From the NCBI GenBank assembly GCA_001931905.2, contig MSJI02000408.1:1-27783 (forward strand): a stretch of DNA of 27,783 nt. Direction: 5' to 3'. A program made the position numbers and the translations under genes. The number at the start of each line of letters is the position of its first letter. Position 1 is the first letter of the stretch. Source of the stretch: Cladosporium sp. IMV 00045. Lineage: Eukaryota > Ascomycota > Dothideomycetes > Cladosporiales > Cladosporiaceae. Positions 19,201 to 27,783 of the stretch are shown here, one piece after another. The notes under the pieces are model-generated. The model worked only from the letters and a program-made list of their open reading frames with translations, did not search any database and was not told the DNA's origin.

Positions 19201-20374
19201 TGCCACCACAATTGTCCAGCACTTCTGCGCAGACATCTGCAGCATAGCCACTTGAGGCCAAGCGCTTCAATTTGCCTTCGCGTTTGAGATCGCTGCTAGC
19301 CATACTAACGCCAGCTGTGTAGTTCTCGGGTAGCGCCCACTTGGGTAGGTCGTCTTCTGGGACGTGGATGAGAAGCCACTCAAGACACTCCTCACGATCC
19401 TTGCACGCTTCTACGGCTTCTTCCACATGGCTTCTCCTGAAGCCTGTTGCAGACAGGTCGTCGACGATCTGCTTGGCCACATTTGGACTGAGATGAACTT
19501 GGTGCAAATTCCATACTCCTTGACTCCTCACGAGCTTCTCAACCTCTCTTCTTTGTCTTCCACCCATCTCAACCTTTGGCACTCTTTGCCAGCCCTTCAA
19601 GACGTGCTTCGACTGCACCTGACCGTCCAAACTGACGACTTGATTCTTCTTGTCCTCCTGAGCCACCTTTGCCTTGTCCGCACGAGCTTTGTCTTTGGCC
19701 ACCTGGGCCAAATCATGCGCTTTCTTAGCAGCAAAGGGATCCGCCTCGTACAAGTATCCCTGACCCTGCGCTGTAGCCTCGCTCTTCAGATCAAGAAAGT
19801 CCCCTTTCCACAAATCCCGATACTGAGGTGGCAGCATCATGTGAATATTCTTCATATTGCTCACTCTAAACAGAGCGTAAGCCGCGGCGAAATGCCTCGC
19901 CTCCACCGGGCTCTCTTGCTTTCCATGATCCTTGTTGTAATCTTTGGGAGGCTGTATGGGAGGCAATACGGTGATCTCGCCGGTCTTTGGGTGCTTCTGG
20001 CGCAGGATGACCGCACCAGTGAATCCACCGTTGGCTTTGTGTATCGTGTATTCGGGTCTCTCCCAGCGCTGCTTCTGACAGTGCTCATTGAAGAGAGTCT
20101 GTGGGAGCTTGCCGGTCCATGATGACCCTGCGATCAATGTCCGGGTATCCGGCTTCTTTTCTGGTTCGGGTTGGCCACTTGCGGGCGCATCATTTGCTTT
20201 GCCCTTTCCTGCAGGCGCGGGAGTTGCTGGCTGACTCGATTTGCCTTTCTTCCCGGGTTTGTCGTTGCCAAAAACTATGTAGCTCGTGTCTTCTCCGTTG
20301 ATTGTGCTCGCACTGGCCTGAGGTTTCTTGCTTCCGGGCTTATTGCTGCGCGGCGCATGCGGTTTGTTGACCAT
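16235..20374 (-). CDS. DEVH-box RNA helicase with UBA and RWD domains (DHX29/DHX57/YLR419W type)
   Basis: This is a large DExH-family RNA helicase in one exon of 1379 aa. The N-terminus is basic and disordered (about 1-90). A UBA-like helical region follows (about 297-345, ending WLLIHVPEDDLPKWALPENY), then a second UBA-like stretch (369-404), then an RWD domain (about 420-525, DLEVWDEELETLAAIFGEKL). Helicase motifs are I GETGSGKS (620-627), Ia TQPRRISA, II DEVH (730-733), III SAT (762-764), V TNVAETSITIDD (925-936) and VI QRRGRAGRVRPG (972-983). These are followed by the HA2 winged-helix region (LEQLCLSVKAMG) and an OB-fold end. DEVH instead of DEAH and the UBA-RWD front match DHX29/DHX57 and yeast YLR419W. 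DHX29 acts in scanning on structured 5' UTRs; which role applies here is not decidable from sequence. The start MVNKPHAP at 20374 was preferred over the in-frame ATG at 20398. The stop lies 278 bp from the convergent UPRT stop. Confidence 0.94.
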   Translation of the reverse strand: MVNKPHAPRSNKPGSKKPQASASTINGEDTSYIVFGNDKPGKKGKSSQPATPAPAGKGKANDAPASGQPEPEKKPDTRTLIAGSSWTGKLPQTLFNEHCQKQRWERPEYTIHKANGGFTGAVILRQKHPKTGEITVLPPIQPPKDYNKDHGKQESPVEARHFAAAYALFRVSNMKNIHMMLPPQYRDLWKGDFLDLKSEATAQGQGYLYEADPFAAKKAHDLAQVAKDKARADKAKVAQEDKKNQVVSLDGQVQSKHVLKGWQRVPKVEMGGRQRREVEKLVRSQGVWNLHQVHLSPNVAKQIVDDLSATGFRRSHVEEAVEACKDREECLEWLLIHVPEDDLPKWALPENYTAGVSMASSDLKREGKLKRLASSGYAADVCAEVLDNCGGNESKAAEKLQKRLLGEEDDTTASEQDAADLEVWDEELETLAAIFGEKLTIHERVCTLVLELQTPSKKPITLRARPPMKGYPNNIPILSIEAELPAYLKLSILKQCLVHAQESLLGEQMLFNIVDWLENEIPNIMENPGRLSEIASAATTAPEASSSRAPRSSKPRRHPRPIAWTPNTPGSQRTLAEWSARQDTPGQKKMLQARQNLPAWKLQDKIVEAVTKNQVTIISGETGSGKSTQSVQFILDDLIKRCFGEQANIICTQPRRISALGLADRVADERCVQVGDEVGYAIRGESRQKAGTTKICFVTTGVLLRRLQTSGGSADDVLRSLADVSHVVIDEVHERSLDTDFLLVLLRDVLKKRKDLKLVLMSATLDSATFESYFKGMASVGQVEIEGRTHPVTDVYLDEILQATGFAGMSADDESQSMVDSVMDNEASNKVDPRTITTALRAVGTRINYDLLAQTVEVIDQGLGNEDGGILIFLPGVAEIDQTLRALRELPGLHALPLHASMQSAEQRRVFQKPPHGLRKVVAATNVAETSITIDDIVAVIDTGRVKETSFDPANNMVKLAEVWASRAACKQRRGRAGRVRPGTCYKMFTRSQENKMDERPEPEIRRVPLEQLCLSVKAMGVADVPSFLASALTPPESLAVDGALRLLGRMGALDDTELTALGRHLSMIPADLRCGKLMVYGAAFGCLEACLTIAAILTVKSPFVSPQPKREESKAARSAFGGGLGDLICDLRAYEEWSSRRFSGEPTSSLRRWCDANFLHHQTLTDISTNRTQYLSSLKETGFLPFTYNPRSPASEAYNRHASNDTLLRALIAGSFQPQLARIDFPDKKYAASSSGAVELDPEARTIKFFNEENGRVFIHPSSTLFGAQSFPGNSVYMSYFTKMATSKIFVRDLTPFNVYSLLMFGGPIAIDPQGRGLVVDGWVRLRGWARIGVLVSRLRMMLDELLARKVDEPGVDLGGSEIVGAVKKLVELDGLDR

Positions 20375-20794
20375 TATCGTGACCTCATGTACGTACAATA
20401 TATAATTGTCGGCGAATCCATGTGGTTGTCGAAACCGTCCAGTAGTATCCGTGAAAATGATTTCGGCATGTGACAGTGCAATCGCCTGCCCCAGAAATTG
20501 TTCAGCCCTTCAGCCATCAGTGACGACTTGCGACGCGGGCCTCGTCCAATGACATGAGGGGCAGCGACGTCCCTCTTTCATGCGCTTCTTGGATGTCATT
20601 TCACTTCGATTACACTTTCTGATTACTACAATCATCCACACACGACCTCAATACACTCTGAACAGTCTGAGTGCTAGCGAAACATCAAGCGCGACTCTTT
20701 AAAGTCAAGCCTCGAGACTTGATCCCCAATAGCGACCGAGAAAAGGCGGTTCAAAGAACAAAAGAAGGCGTTGACTCAGAAACGGACAAGCAAA
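20375..20794. promoter_or_regulatory. Divergent promoter region, helicase / UBC13
   Basis: This 420-bp interval between two divergent starts must hold both promoters and 5' UTRs. A CCAAT box (HAP-complex type) is at 20546-20550. The A-rich leader before the UBC13 ATG (ACAAGCAAAATG) is a good fungal start context. Confidence 0.5.
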
Positions 20795-21381
20795 ATGTCG
20801 GCACCACTGCCTAAGAGAATCATCAAGGAGACGGAGAGATTACAGAACGAGCCTGTGCCCGGCATTTCTGCCGAGCCGCACGACGAGAACGCACGCTACT
20901 TCGACGTTTGGGTGGATGGACCAGATGGAAGCTGCTATGAAGGTGAGCAAAGGCAGAAACCCAATGCGAAAGGCCGCGAGATCTCGGATATGCTGACAAG
21001 GTCAGGCGGAAAATTTAACCTGGAGCTCTTTCTGCCCGACGACTACCCCATGTGCCCGCCTCGGATACGCTTCTTGACCCGCATCTATCACCCCAACATC
21101 GACAGACTCGGCCGCATCTGCCTGGACGTGCTCAAGAACAACTGGTCGCCTGCTCTTCAGATTCGTACCATCCTCCTCAGTATCCAGGCTCTGCTCGGTG
21201 CTCCCAACCCCGAGGACCCGCTGAACGAGGCTGTGGCCAAGCAGTGGAAGGTTTGTCCGATCTTGATACATTTGACCTCGCGACATGGTATGAACATGAG
21301 CTGACAAATCTACAGGAAAACCAGCCTGAGGCTATCAAGAACGCGCGGGAGTGGACCCAGCTCTACGCTCAGAAGAAATAA
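20795..21381 (+). CDS. UBC13: Ubiquitin-conjugating enzyme E2 Ubc13 (UBE2N)
   Basis: Ubc13 pairs with Mms2 to build K63-linked ubiquitin chains, for example on PCNA in error-free post-replication repair. There are three exons: 20795..20942, 21006..21250 and 21316..21381, giving 152 aa. Introns are 63 nt (GTGAGC) and 65 nt (donor GTTTGT, less usual), each with a CTGAC branch site. The N-terminus [12 protein letters not shown], the HPN motif (78-80), the active-site Cys88 in [14 protein letters not shown], and [14 protein letters not shown] are diagnostic of Ubc13. The usual active cysteine is residue 87, and here the protein is one residue longer at the N-terminal side. The ATG at 20795 (MSAPLPKR) fits orthologues better than the in-frame ATG at 20771. 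Confidence 0.96.
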
Positions 21382-22341
21382 ACAGCACTCGACACACTTC
21401 AGCTCAACCCCCTCGGCTTTGGCCACCGAATATGATCTCTTGATGGCATTCTATGCGTTTGGGCGACGACTTCCGTGATGTTTACACTCATGACCGTTTT
21501 TGTTTGGTTTTGAGTTACATTTTCTTGCTTGCAGAGTAGATAGCTTGCTTGAATGTCATGAACATAAATTCGAATGGATGGTTGCTCTCTTCTGTACTTG
21601 GGGTTCTTGTCGATGTGTGATCCTTGATGGAGACGGCCAAAAGGGGTTGCAGTGATTGTTTGGTTGTTAGAAGGCAAACTCGAGTAAGTGAATGCAACTC
21701 CCGAATGACTGGCGTTTGATGGATACTTGAGCCCATCTGACCCGATGTCCCTAGGCAATATGGTGGTACTCCTTGCATACTTGCTGCCAAAGCCCTGTTG
21801 CAGCAAGGCCGTATGAATTCACCATGTACCGCATCTTCGGCATAGCAAGGACGCGGAACCACGAGTATGGCATAGCAACATTCACTGCAATGGTATAAAC
21901 AATGGTTGTATTTCGATCCTCCGGGTCGTCGATTCTATCGACGTACCACTTCAAACTCCAACATCACAATGCATGAGCAAATTCATCAGATCGGAGGGCA
22001 AGTATGGATCAGTGGACTCATGGCAACGCACGCTGCCGCTGCGGCGACAGGTATGTATGATCTCGGCGGTGTTGATAGCTATTTATCATTTTATCACGGA
22101 AGGCACGACCGTGCCTGCCATGGAGACATGCATGCCAAGATCTGACCTCACTTCAATCACATGTCAAGCGAGCGGCCCCAGCCCTCCGCCTCATTGCTGT
22201 TTTTATATTCTGATCTCGCTGACGCTGTTGACTACACCACCAGCACACCACCCACCTCCCGCTCCCCCTCCTGCTCCTCCACCACCTCCTCCACCACCAA
22301 CACCCTCCGCGACGGTGCAGCGACCACCGCCGCCACCACCA
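21382..22341. other. Intergenic: UBC13 3' region and upstream region of the Cys-rich protein gene
   Basis: The 960 bp hold the UBC13 terminator and the promoter of the next plus-strand gene. From about 22231 to 22340 the plus strand is very C/A-rich, with many CCACC and CCTCC units. In the frame of the downstream gene this would read as a polyproline run and is free of stops back to upstream in-frame ATGs at 22120 and 22132. The true start could therefore lie further left. No other gene is supported. Confidence 0.5.
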
Positions 22342-25300
22342 ATGCAGTCGCGACCGGCCGACGAGCGGCCCTCTCGGCTGTCCCTGCTCCCGCTCGTGCG
22401 GGACCTTGACGAGGCTGCGGCAGGGCAGCCGAGAGAAGCTCCGTCTGGCCCGGTCAGCCAGATGGAGTGGAGCGACGAGGAGGAAACTTCTCGTCGCTCC
22501 AAGAAGGAGGTACGTGAACGTTTTCTTAATGTTATCGATCGAAGCAAACGGGCTGCGGCGGCAGCAGCAGCGGAGGCAATAAAGGGAGCGTGGGGGGAAG
22601 GCTTGCCAGGGACGGCGGCAAATATGGAAGTGAGGTCGATGGATTCTGGTGCTATCAGCACCACTGGCGGCAATATGCCTGGCCAGGCCAGCGAGAAGCG
22701 CAAGGGAGGAAGCGTCAGACATGCACGTGCTGGCATCGAGAAGCGCAGGCAGCATGAGGTACGTCCCCTCTCCCTTACACATTCGGACTCCACTGACAAA
22801 GTCACAGGTCTCGACCCTGCGAGCCTACGATGAGCTCATGTCGCCTAGCTCCTTGACACAACAACGTGCCCTACCACCGAGAAGGACTTCAACTGATCTT
22901 TCTCAACAGGAGGCGTTGTGGCCCAAGTGGCTGAAGAAGGCATCGGCTCGCTCTTTAAAAAGCAAAACAAGCACCACCGACCTCTCGCAGAGGTCGAAAA
23001 CCCCGTCGTCACCAGGGTCACCGGCTCTTGCGAGCTCTGCCGAGGAGAACCAAGCGCCCCCTGTCCCTCCGATCCCGTCGCGGTACGTCCAGGGCTCCCA
23101 GGAGGCCCTTGTCCGCCCGTCGCCCACCGAGAGGACCGGACCAGCCCGTCTGCGCAAGTCACCTCCGACCAGAGAGCACCGGGATGTTTCGGCTGCGGCG
23201 CTGAGAAGGCCGACCGATGCCAATTTTGCGCCGTTCCTCAACTATGAAGGTCGGGCACCAGCCTTTGCGTCTCCGAAGACACCAGGTTCCGCAGGATGGA
23301 CTCCTGGTCGCCCAGTGCGAGACTTCAGAAATCTGACGAGCACCACCACGGTTGACACGACGTGCATGACTGAGTCCTCACGCGAGTTTCCTTCAGGCCC
23401 CGAGGACCCCTTCTGGGACAGCGCAGTTGCTAGAGTCAAGGAACGAGTTCGACAGGAACAGGAGAAGGAGCGCCGCGAGCAGAAAGCCGCCGCAAAGGCC
23501 GAACAGAAGATCATCAGAAGCGTCAGCAGAGAGCGCGAGGGCCGTCTCAAATGGGCGAAGCAGGCGATTGATATGCTCATTGGCAAACACGACGAGCACG
23601 GCTGGCTTCCAAAGAAAGACCCAAAGGACTTCGACGACGATGACTGGAACTTCGTTATGGAAATTCTTAACCACAAGGACACAAGAGCCTTGCGCGATCG
23701 CTTGTTCAAACAACCACAATGGGTCGAAGCAAACAAACGCCGCGAGCGCAAATATCTTGAAGAGATGCGCATCAACCCGACGCCGGAGTTTCTGGCTGCC
23801 AAGCAGGCGCAGAAGGACAAGGAGCACAAAGAGTACAGCTTTCGCAAGGTTCTTGGTTTGCTCACGGAAGATGAGAAAGAGCGTGAGCGACTGCTGGCAG
23901 AATTACCATCTGGTCTCGGCATCACCATGCCCTCTAGATCAGGCTCATCGCAAACACCGGGATTGCAAGTGCCCAAGGTTCGAGGACGACCTCTAAGCAG
24001 ACCTGACGTCGAAGTTACTCCAAGCAAGACCAAAGAGGGTGACGATTCATTCAGCTCTCTAGTCCGCACCAGCGCAGAAGAGATGACCAATGTCTTCAAT
24101 ACTGAAGGCTTCAATCCACGCCTGAGTAGACTTGGATCCGAAGAAGTCAAGCTTCGCGTTCAGAGAACATTTCCCGATTTTCCACGCTCTGACCCACGCA
24201 CTCCAACGCCGCACAGTTCCAGCATTGGGAAGTCACTCAACTCACGCCAAAGACTGGGTCACAGCCCTAGCCATATCCCAATGCCCGCGAAGCGGTATCC
24301 GGCTCAGCAACAGAGAACCGTCAGAAAGGCTGCAAGCTCGAACGAGCTTTCTCAAAAACTTTCTATCTACAGGCAGCCGACGTATCGAGGTAAAGGAAAA
24401 GGAAAAGCCCTTGATAGAGGCTCGAAGGACTTACCAACCGTGGGGGTCCACCCAGCACTTCGTGGATCAGAGGCAACCTCACCCTCTCCCGAAGCTCACA
24501 GCACAATCTCGACACCCTCTCGCATTCCTACACTCCGCAAAGTCAACTCTTCCATTGGTATATCAAGGATCCCAACGACTCCTGGTGGCGTACGTCGTCA
24601 ATATGCTACTGTTTCTTCAACAGGACCAGAACAGCATGTTGCGGCACTGCGGGCACCCCCAAAACAAAGCAGGCCCTCCTTGGTCGTCGAAGAATATATC
24701 GAGTCTGACACATCATATAACGAAGGCTTCACGTCGAGCCACGATGGCTTTAGCCAAATGTCACAGGTTGGTAACACGCCGAAGACTGCACCTCTTCAAC
24801 AGAGCATCTTCACTTCGCCAAACACAGGAAGATCGGCCAGTGGTCCTGCCGCTCCGTTAATGCCTGTTCGTGCACCTCCTGCACCACCAACTGTAGAAAA
24901 AAGAGTAGGTTCAGCACCAGGGATTTCAACAAGCACCCTGGATCGCCCACATCGTTTGTATGATTCGCACGATCCGCCTCCCAACCCCAAGCGTTCTGCT
25001 GAAGCGGGATCTCAATCTAACCCCAGCACTGGACCCCAAGATCGGGCCAAAGAAACCAAAACACCGTCACCTCCTCTGGCTCCGAGGGACTATGCTCGCC
25101 TCAGTCAAATCCCGCTTGCCCCAGATGCGAGCGATTTCATGGCCGCAGCCTTCGCTTCTGGTGCTGAAGTTGAGACCAGGTCTTCATCGCTACCGATAAT
25201 CACTCCCAGAGACAGACTCACGGCCAAAAGGAGCGGTGACCCTGCGCCATCATCAAGCACGAGTACTGATGAATATTCGAACGAGTTCTCGACGTCTCCA

Positions 25301-26776
25301 GGCAGTGAGAGACAACCATTGACAACGCTACCACCACGCTTAGATAGTCTGCAATGGAACCCGAGAGTCGCAGATTCGGCTGAGGATAAGGGTAAAGCAT
25401 CAGTATCTCCATCGAATGCGTCTCAGACTCCGGATATCGGTATTGAATCTTCACAGGGTAAGAGGCGCCTTGTGGCGCCCGCAGCAACAGGGCTTCCCAA
25501 GCCAACCCAGGACGCCATAGAGGACACAGAGAGAGCCTCGCATATGCAGCATCACACCGAGGGAGTCGGAAGCTCAACAAATACCGCTGCCCTAGGCACA
25601 CCGCATCACGCAACATCCAGTCCATCACCTTTGTCCTACGAATATACCCCAAGCAGAGCCGAGGGCAAGCGAAAGAAATCAGCGTACGCCCAAGCTGGGC
25701 AAACTGAGGAACAACGTGGCAATGACAATCAGCCGCGGTCAATGCTACATGGCACATCAGGCGTAGAGCAAACCGCCAGAAGCCTCAGTGAAAATGTAGC
25801 AGCTCGCGACCGCGGCAAACGAGTGATCCCAGATCTGCGCTCAGTATCCCAAGCAACCGGGACCAGCAATATACGCACTCCCACGGGTGTGCCGCACGGA
25901 GGCGGTCCAGAGTCACAACCATTAAGACAGAGTATCTTCGAGCCAATTTCCCCAGTAATGCCACTCTTCAGTCAGCCGGGTTCGCGCAGGGGCAGTAACC
26001 CCAGCGGTAGGCGCTCAAGCTCCCGCCGTATTGCAGACGATGGTACCACTCGTAAATCCAGCGCTCGAGCCGAGGCTCAAGGAAGACAAGCCGATACCAG
26101 TAATGCAAACATCAGCATCCGGGAGATTATCAACGCATGGCAGCAATCCAGTCCTGCTCCTACCACTCCGCAAAGCCCTGATTCACAAGGCCGCTTTCAA
26201 GACCAAGAGATCCAGACCCTGCGCTCAGAGACTGGCCTCGAGCCAATCTGTGAACATATGCCAGGCGACCCAGAGCACCCAGACCACAGTTACGCTTGGA
26301 ACACCAAGAAGGTCATGTGCCGTCGCATTCACAACCCAGCAGTCATTCTCCCAGCACTCCCCTCCCCGGCGCTTGACCAGCCTGTTCGCATGTCCGACTA
26401 CCCATCAGAGTACTTCATCGGCACCTCATACACCGATGAGCCAAGCGACCCCGAACACTGTGCTCATTGCAACGCTTTCTGTTGCTTCTTCGCAGACGCG
26501 GTCTCCCGCCTGGAAACGAGGGACCCCCGGGAGACGGACATTGTGAGAATCAGTGGATTTCGCCGGCTCAACGATTTGGTCGCAAACTTGAAGGTGAAGA
26601 AGCCGAACGGCATCGAGGAATGGAGTGCGTTCTTGAGGTGCTCTCAGTGCGAGCGTCGTTTCTGTCCGGATTGCATCACGCTTTGCTCCGAATCCATGTG
26701 TCAAGAGCCGGTCTGCGTTGAGTGTCAGGAAGGAGAGCACGGCACTGAACTTTGCAGGATCCACAACGTCCTTTGA
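22342..26776 (+). CDS. Protein of unknown function with cysteine-rich C-terminal domain (1461 aa)
   Basis: I do not recognise this protein. Exons are 22342..22758 and 22808..26776, joined by a 49-nt intron (GTACGT donor, CTGAC branch site). The join is in frame, giving KRRQHE-VSTLRAYDELM. Residues 1-340 are mostly disordered, with an alanine run (RAAAAAAAEAIK) and proline-rich parts. About 345-510 is highly charged and helical (RQEQEKERREQKAAAKAEQK, then KKDPKDFDDDDWNFVMEIL), probably coiled-coil. About 510-1280 is Ser/Pro/Thr-rich and low in complexity. The last 180 residues contain 15 cysteines: EPICEH, VMCRR, HCAHC, FCC, then CSQC-x4-C-x2-C-x3-C-x4-C-x4-C-x2-C-x9-C with several histidines. 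This looks like a zinc-binding RING-like or treble-clef fold. The start is the first ATG close to coherent coding sequence; an upstream in-frame start through a polyproline tract is possible. A role as a scaffold or in ubiquitin signalling would be a guess. Confidence 0.85.
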
Positions 26777-27649
26777 CGACGAGATGAGGATGAGAGACTT
26801 CGAGAACGTCTGTTCTCATGCAAGAAGCTTGGATGATGCGGCGAGTCGACTTTGGAAAAGACGAATTTCATTGGCTTGATGTTTCTTTTACACGATGGAA
26901 TGAGAAAACGAGAACATGCGATGAGTTATCAGCAGACCGCGATTGGGAAGACCCGAGTGCACAGGTATCAGGCACCACATCGGGGCATAATAGTTGCATA
27001 CGTAGCATACCGCTGGCCCTGCTTTAGCAGTTCCCCCGTTTACCGCGCACAAGTGGTGACAGCGGTGTGCATGAATGAATCATGTAATGACAAGACGGCT
27101 GTTCCGATCATGTGACTTCTAATTGTTGCGGTGGCCTCACCAAGCGTGCGCTGGCAGGGATCTGTTATGGGAAAAGCGGTGGTCGCGGCAGTCGTGGCAG
27201 CCCCATTTTCAACGTGTTTGTGAAGATGATGATTATGTCATGAAGCCTGATTGCGCTGAAGTCCGTCCTCGGGCATCAAGCCGACTTGGCAGCGATCAGC
27301 GATGTCAGGTCCAACGGCAGAGTGACAGAGAGAGACAGCCAGCCAGCCAACTGCTATCCTCAGGACCTCTACAATCAACTACAAGCTGTCTGTTGTTGGA
27401 GCCTGGAGGCTGCAACTCTTCTTACTCGCGATACAAGTACTCATCAAAGACTCTCTCTCGTTTACAATTACACATTGCGGACCCTTTCGCTAGGCTGCCG
27501 CAACGCCACAACACACAATCATAGCTGACGACGTTGCATGCTCGGCTTGCAAGTGACACGAGACCTCGAAACACTAGAGCAAACTTGCCGGGATCTGGCC
27601 ATAATACGCTTGTAAGGCGGCAACAGTCTCTTCAGCAAAGGAACACACA
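26777..27649. other. Intergenic: 3' region of the Cys-rich gene and LAS17 promoter
   Basis: These 873 bp lie between two plus-strand genes. A short CAGC tandem repeat is seen at about 27336-27350. The region just before the ATG at 27650 is A-rich (GGAACACACAATG). Open frames here are short and domain-free. Confidence 0.5.
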
Positions 27650-27783
27650 ATGCCCTCCATTCTCTCGGACGACGATAAACAAACGGTGAAGCGCACTGTG
27701 CCAAAAGCCTCGAACAAAATCCACGCCGTCGCCGTCGCTAAGCTGTACATCGCACACCCTCAACACCACAACAGATGGGTCTT
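27650..27783 (+). CDS. LAS17: Las17/WASP actin-nucleation promoter, N-terminal part
   Basis: Las17 (Bee1, WASP family) activates the Arp2/3 complex at endocytic actin patches. Only the first 44 codons are in the window, up to the right edge, beginning MPSILSDDDKQTVKRTVPKA. This is the characteristic start of the fungal WH1 domain, followed by KIHAVAVAKLYIAHP, which matches the first WH1 strand. The frame is open to the window end. The rest (WH1 remainder, proline-rich region, WH2/acidic end) would be to the right. Confidence 0.88.
   Translation, partial: MPSILSDDDKQTVKRTVPKASNKIHAVAVAKLYIAHPQHHNRWV

Noticed and set aside
19364..20122. 252-codon open frame on the plus strand
   Set aside because: It lies wholly antisense to the helicase coding sequence, whose N-terminal region is family-like; the translated frame has no domain.
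22507..22545. Second GTACGT that could be an intron donor in the Cys-rich protein gene
   Set aside because: Reading through gives a continuous charged helix (VRERFLNVIDRSKRAAA); the possible intron would be only about 35 nt and lacks a branch site.
1..27783. tRNA, rRNA, transposon or CRISPR features
   Set aside because: No tRNA B-box-like sequence in a cloverleaf context, no long terminal or inverted repeats, no transposase-like frame and no regularly spaced repeats were seen by eye.

Overview
This window looks like a stretch of nuclear chromosome from a filamentous ascomycete (Pezizomycotina, most likely a Dothideomycete). The reasons are compact genes with short GT-AG introns (mostly 49-111 nt) carrying fungal branch sites (CTAAC, CTGAC), well-separated single genes on both strands, and fungal gene content such as the PalH pH sensor, the two-domain fluoride exporter FEX, Mvp1 and a Las17/WASP start. 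I see no rRNA, tRNA, transposon, CRISPR array or RIP-like AT-rich tract. The genus is not determinable by eye.

Layout, left to right: the 3' end of a class II fructose-bisphosphate aldolase (+, 1-463). A 1.2-kb gap between convergent genes that still carries promoter-like elements. The neddylation E3 DCN1 (-, 1687-3117, with two possible N-termini). The PX-BAR sorting nexin MVP1 (-, 3677-6020). A 1.3-kb gap. The seven-helix pH sensor palH/RIM21 (-, 7300-9828). A 1.8-kb stretch with no recognisable gene. An alpha/beta hydrolase of the haloacetate/fluoroacetate dehalogenase type with a 10-nt microexon and a 3' frameshift (+, 11623-12699). The fluoride exporter FEX (-, 12904-14613). A uracil phosphoribosyltransferase (+, 15178-15956). 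A large DEVH-box RNA helicase with UBA and RWD domains (-, 16235-20374), divergent from the ubiquitin-conjugating enzyme UBC13 (+, 20795-21381). A 1461-residue protein of unknown function with a cysteine-rich C-terminus (+, 22342-26776). The first exon of LAS17/WASP (+, 27650 to the window end).

Most of the window is housekeeping. The most interesting part is 11.6-14.6 kb: a hydrolase with the catalytic and halide-pocket residues of fluoroacetate dehalogenase lies tail-to-tail, 204 bp away, with a fluoride exporter. One would release fluoride and the other would remove it, so they could form a detoxification pair. However, a perfect 7-bp tandem duplication puts the hydrolase's catalytic histidine out of frame, so in this strain the hydrolase may be broken, unless the duplication is an assembly error. 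Other points of note are the possible NLS-bearing long form of DCN1, the unassigned Cys-rich domain, and PacC-type sites upstream of palH.
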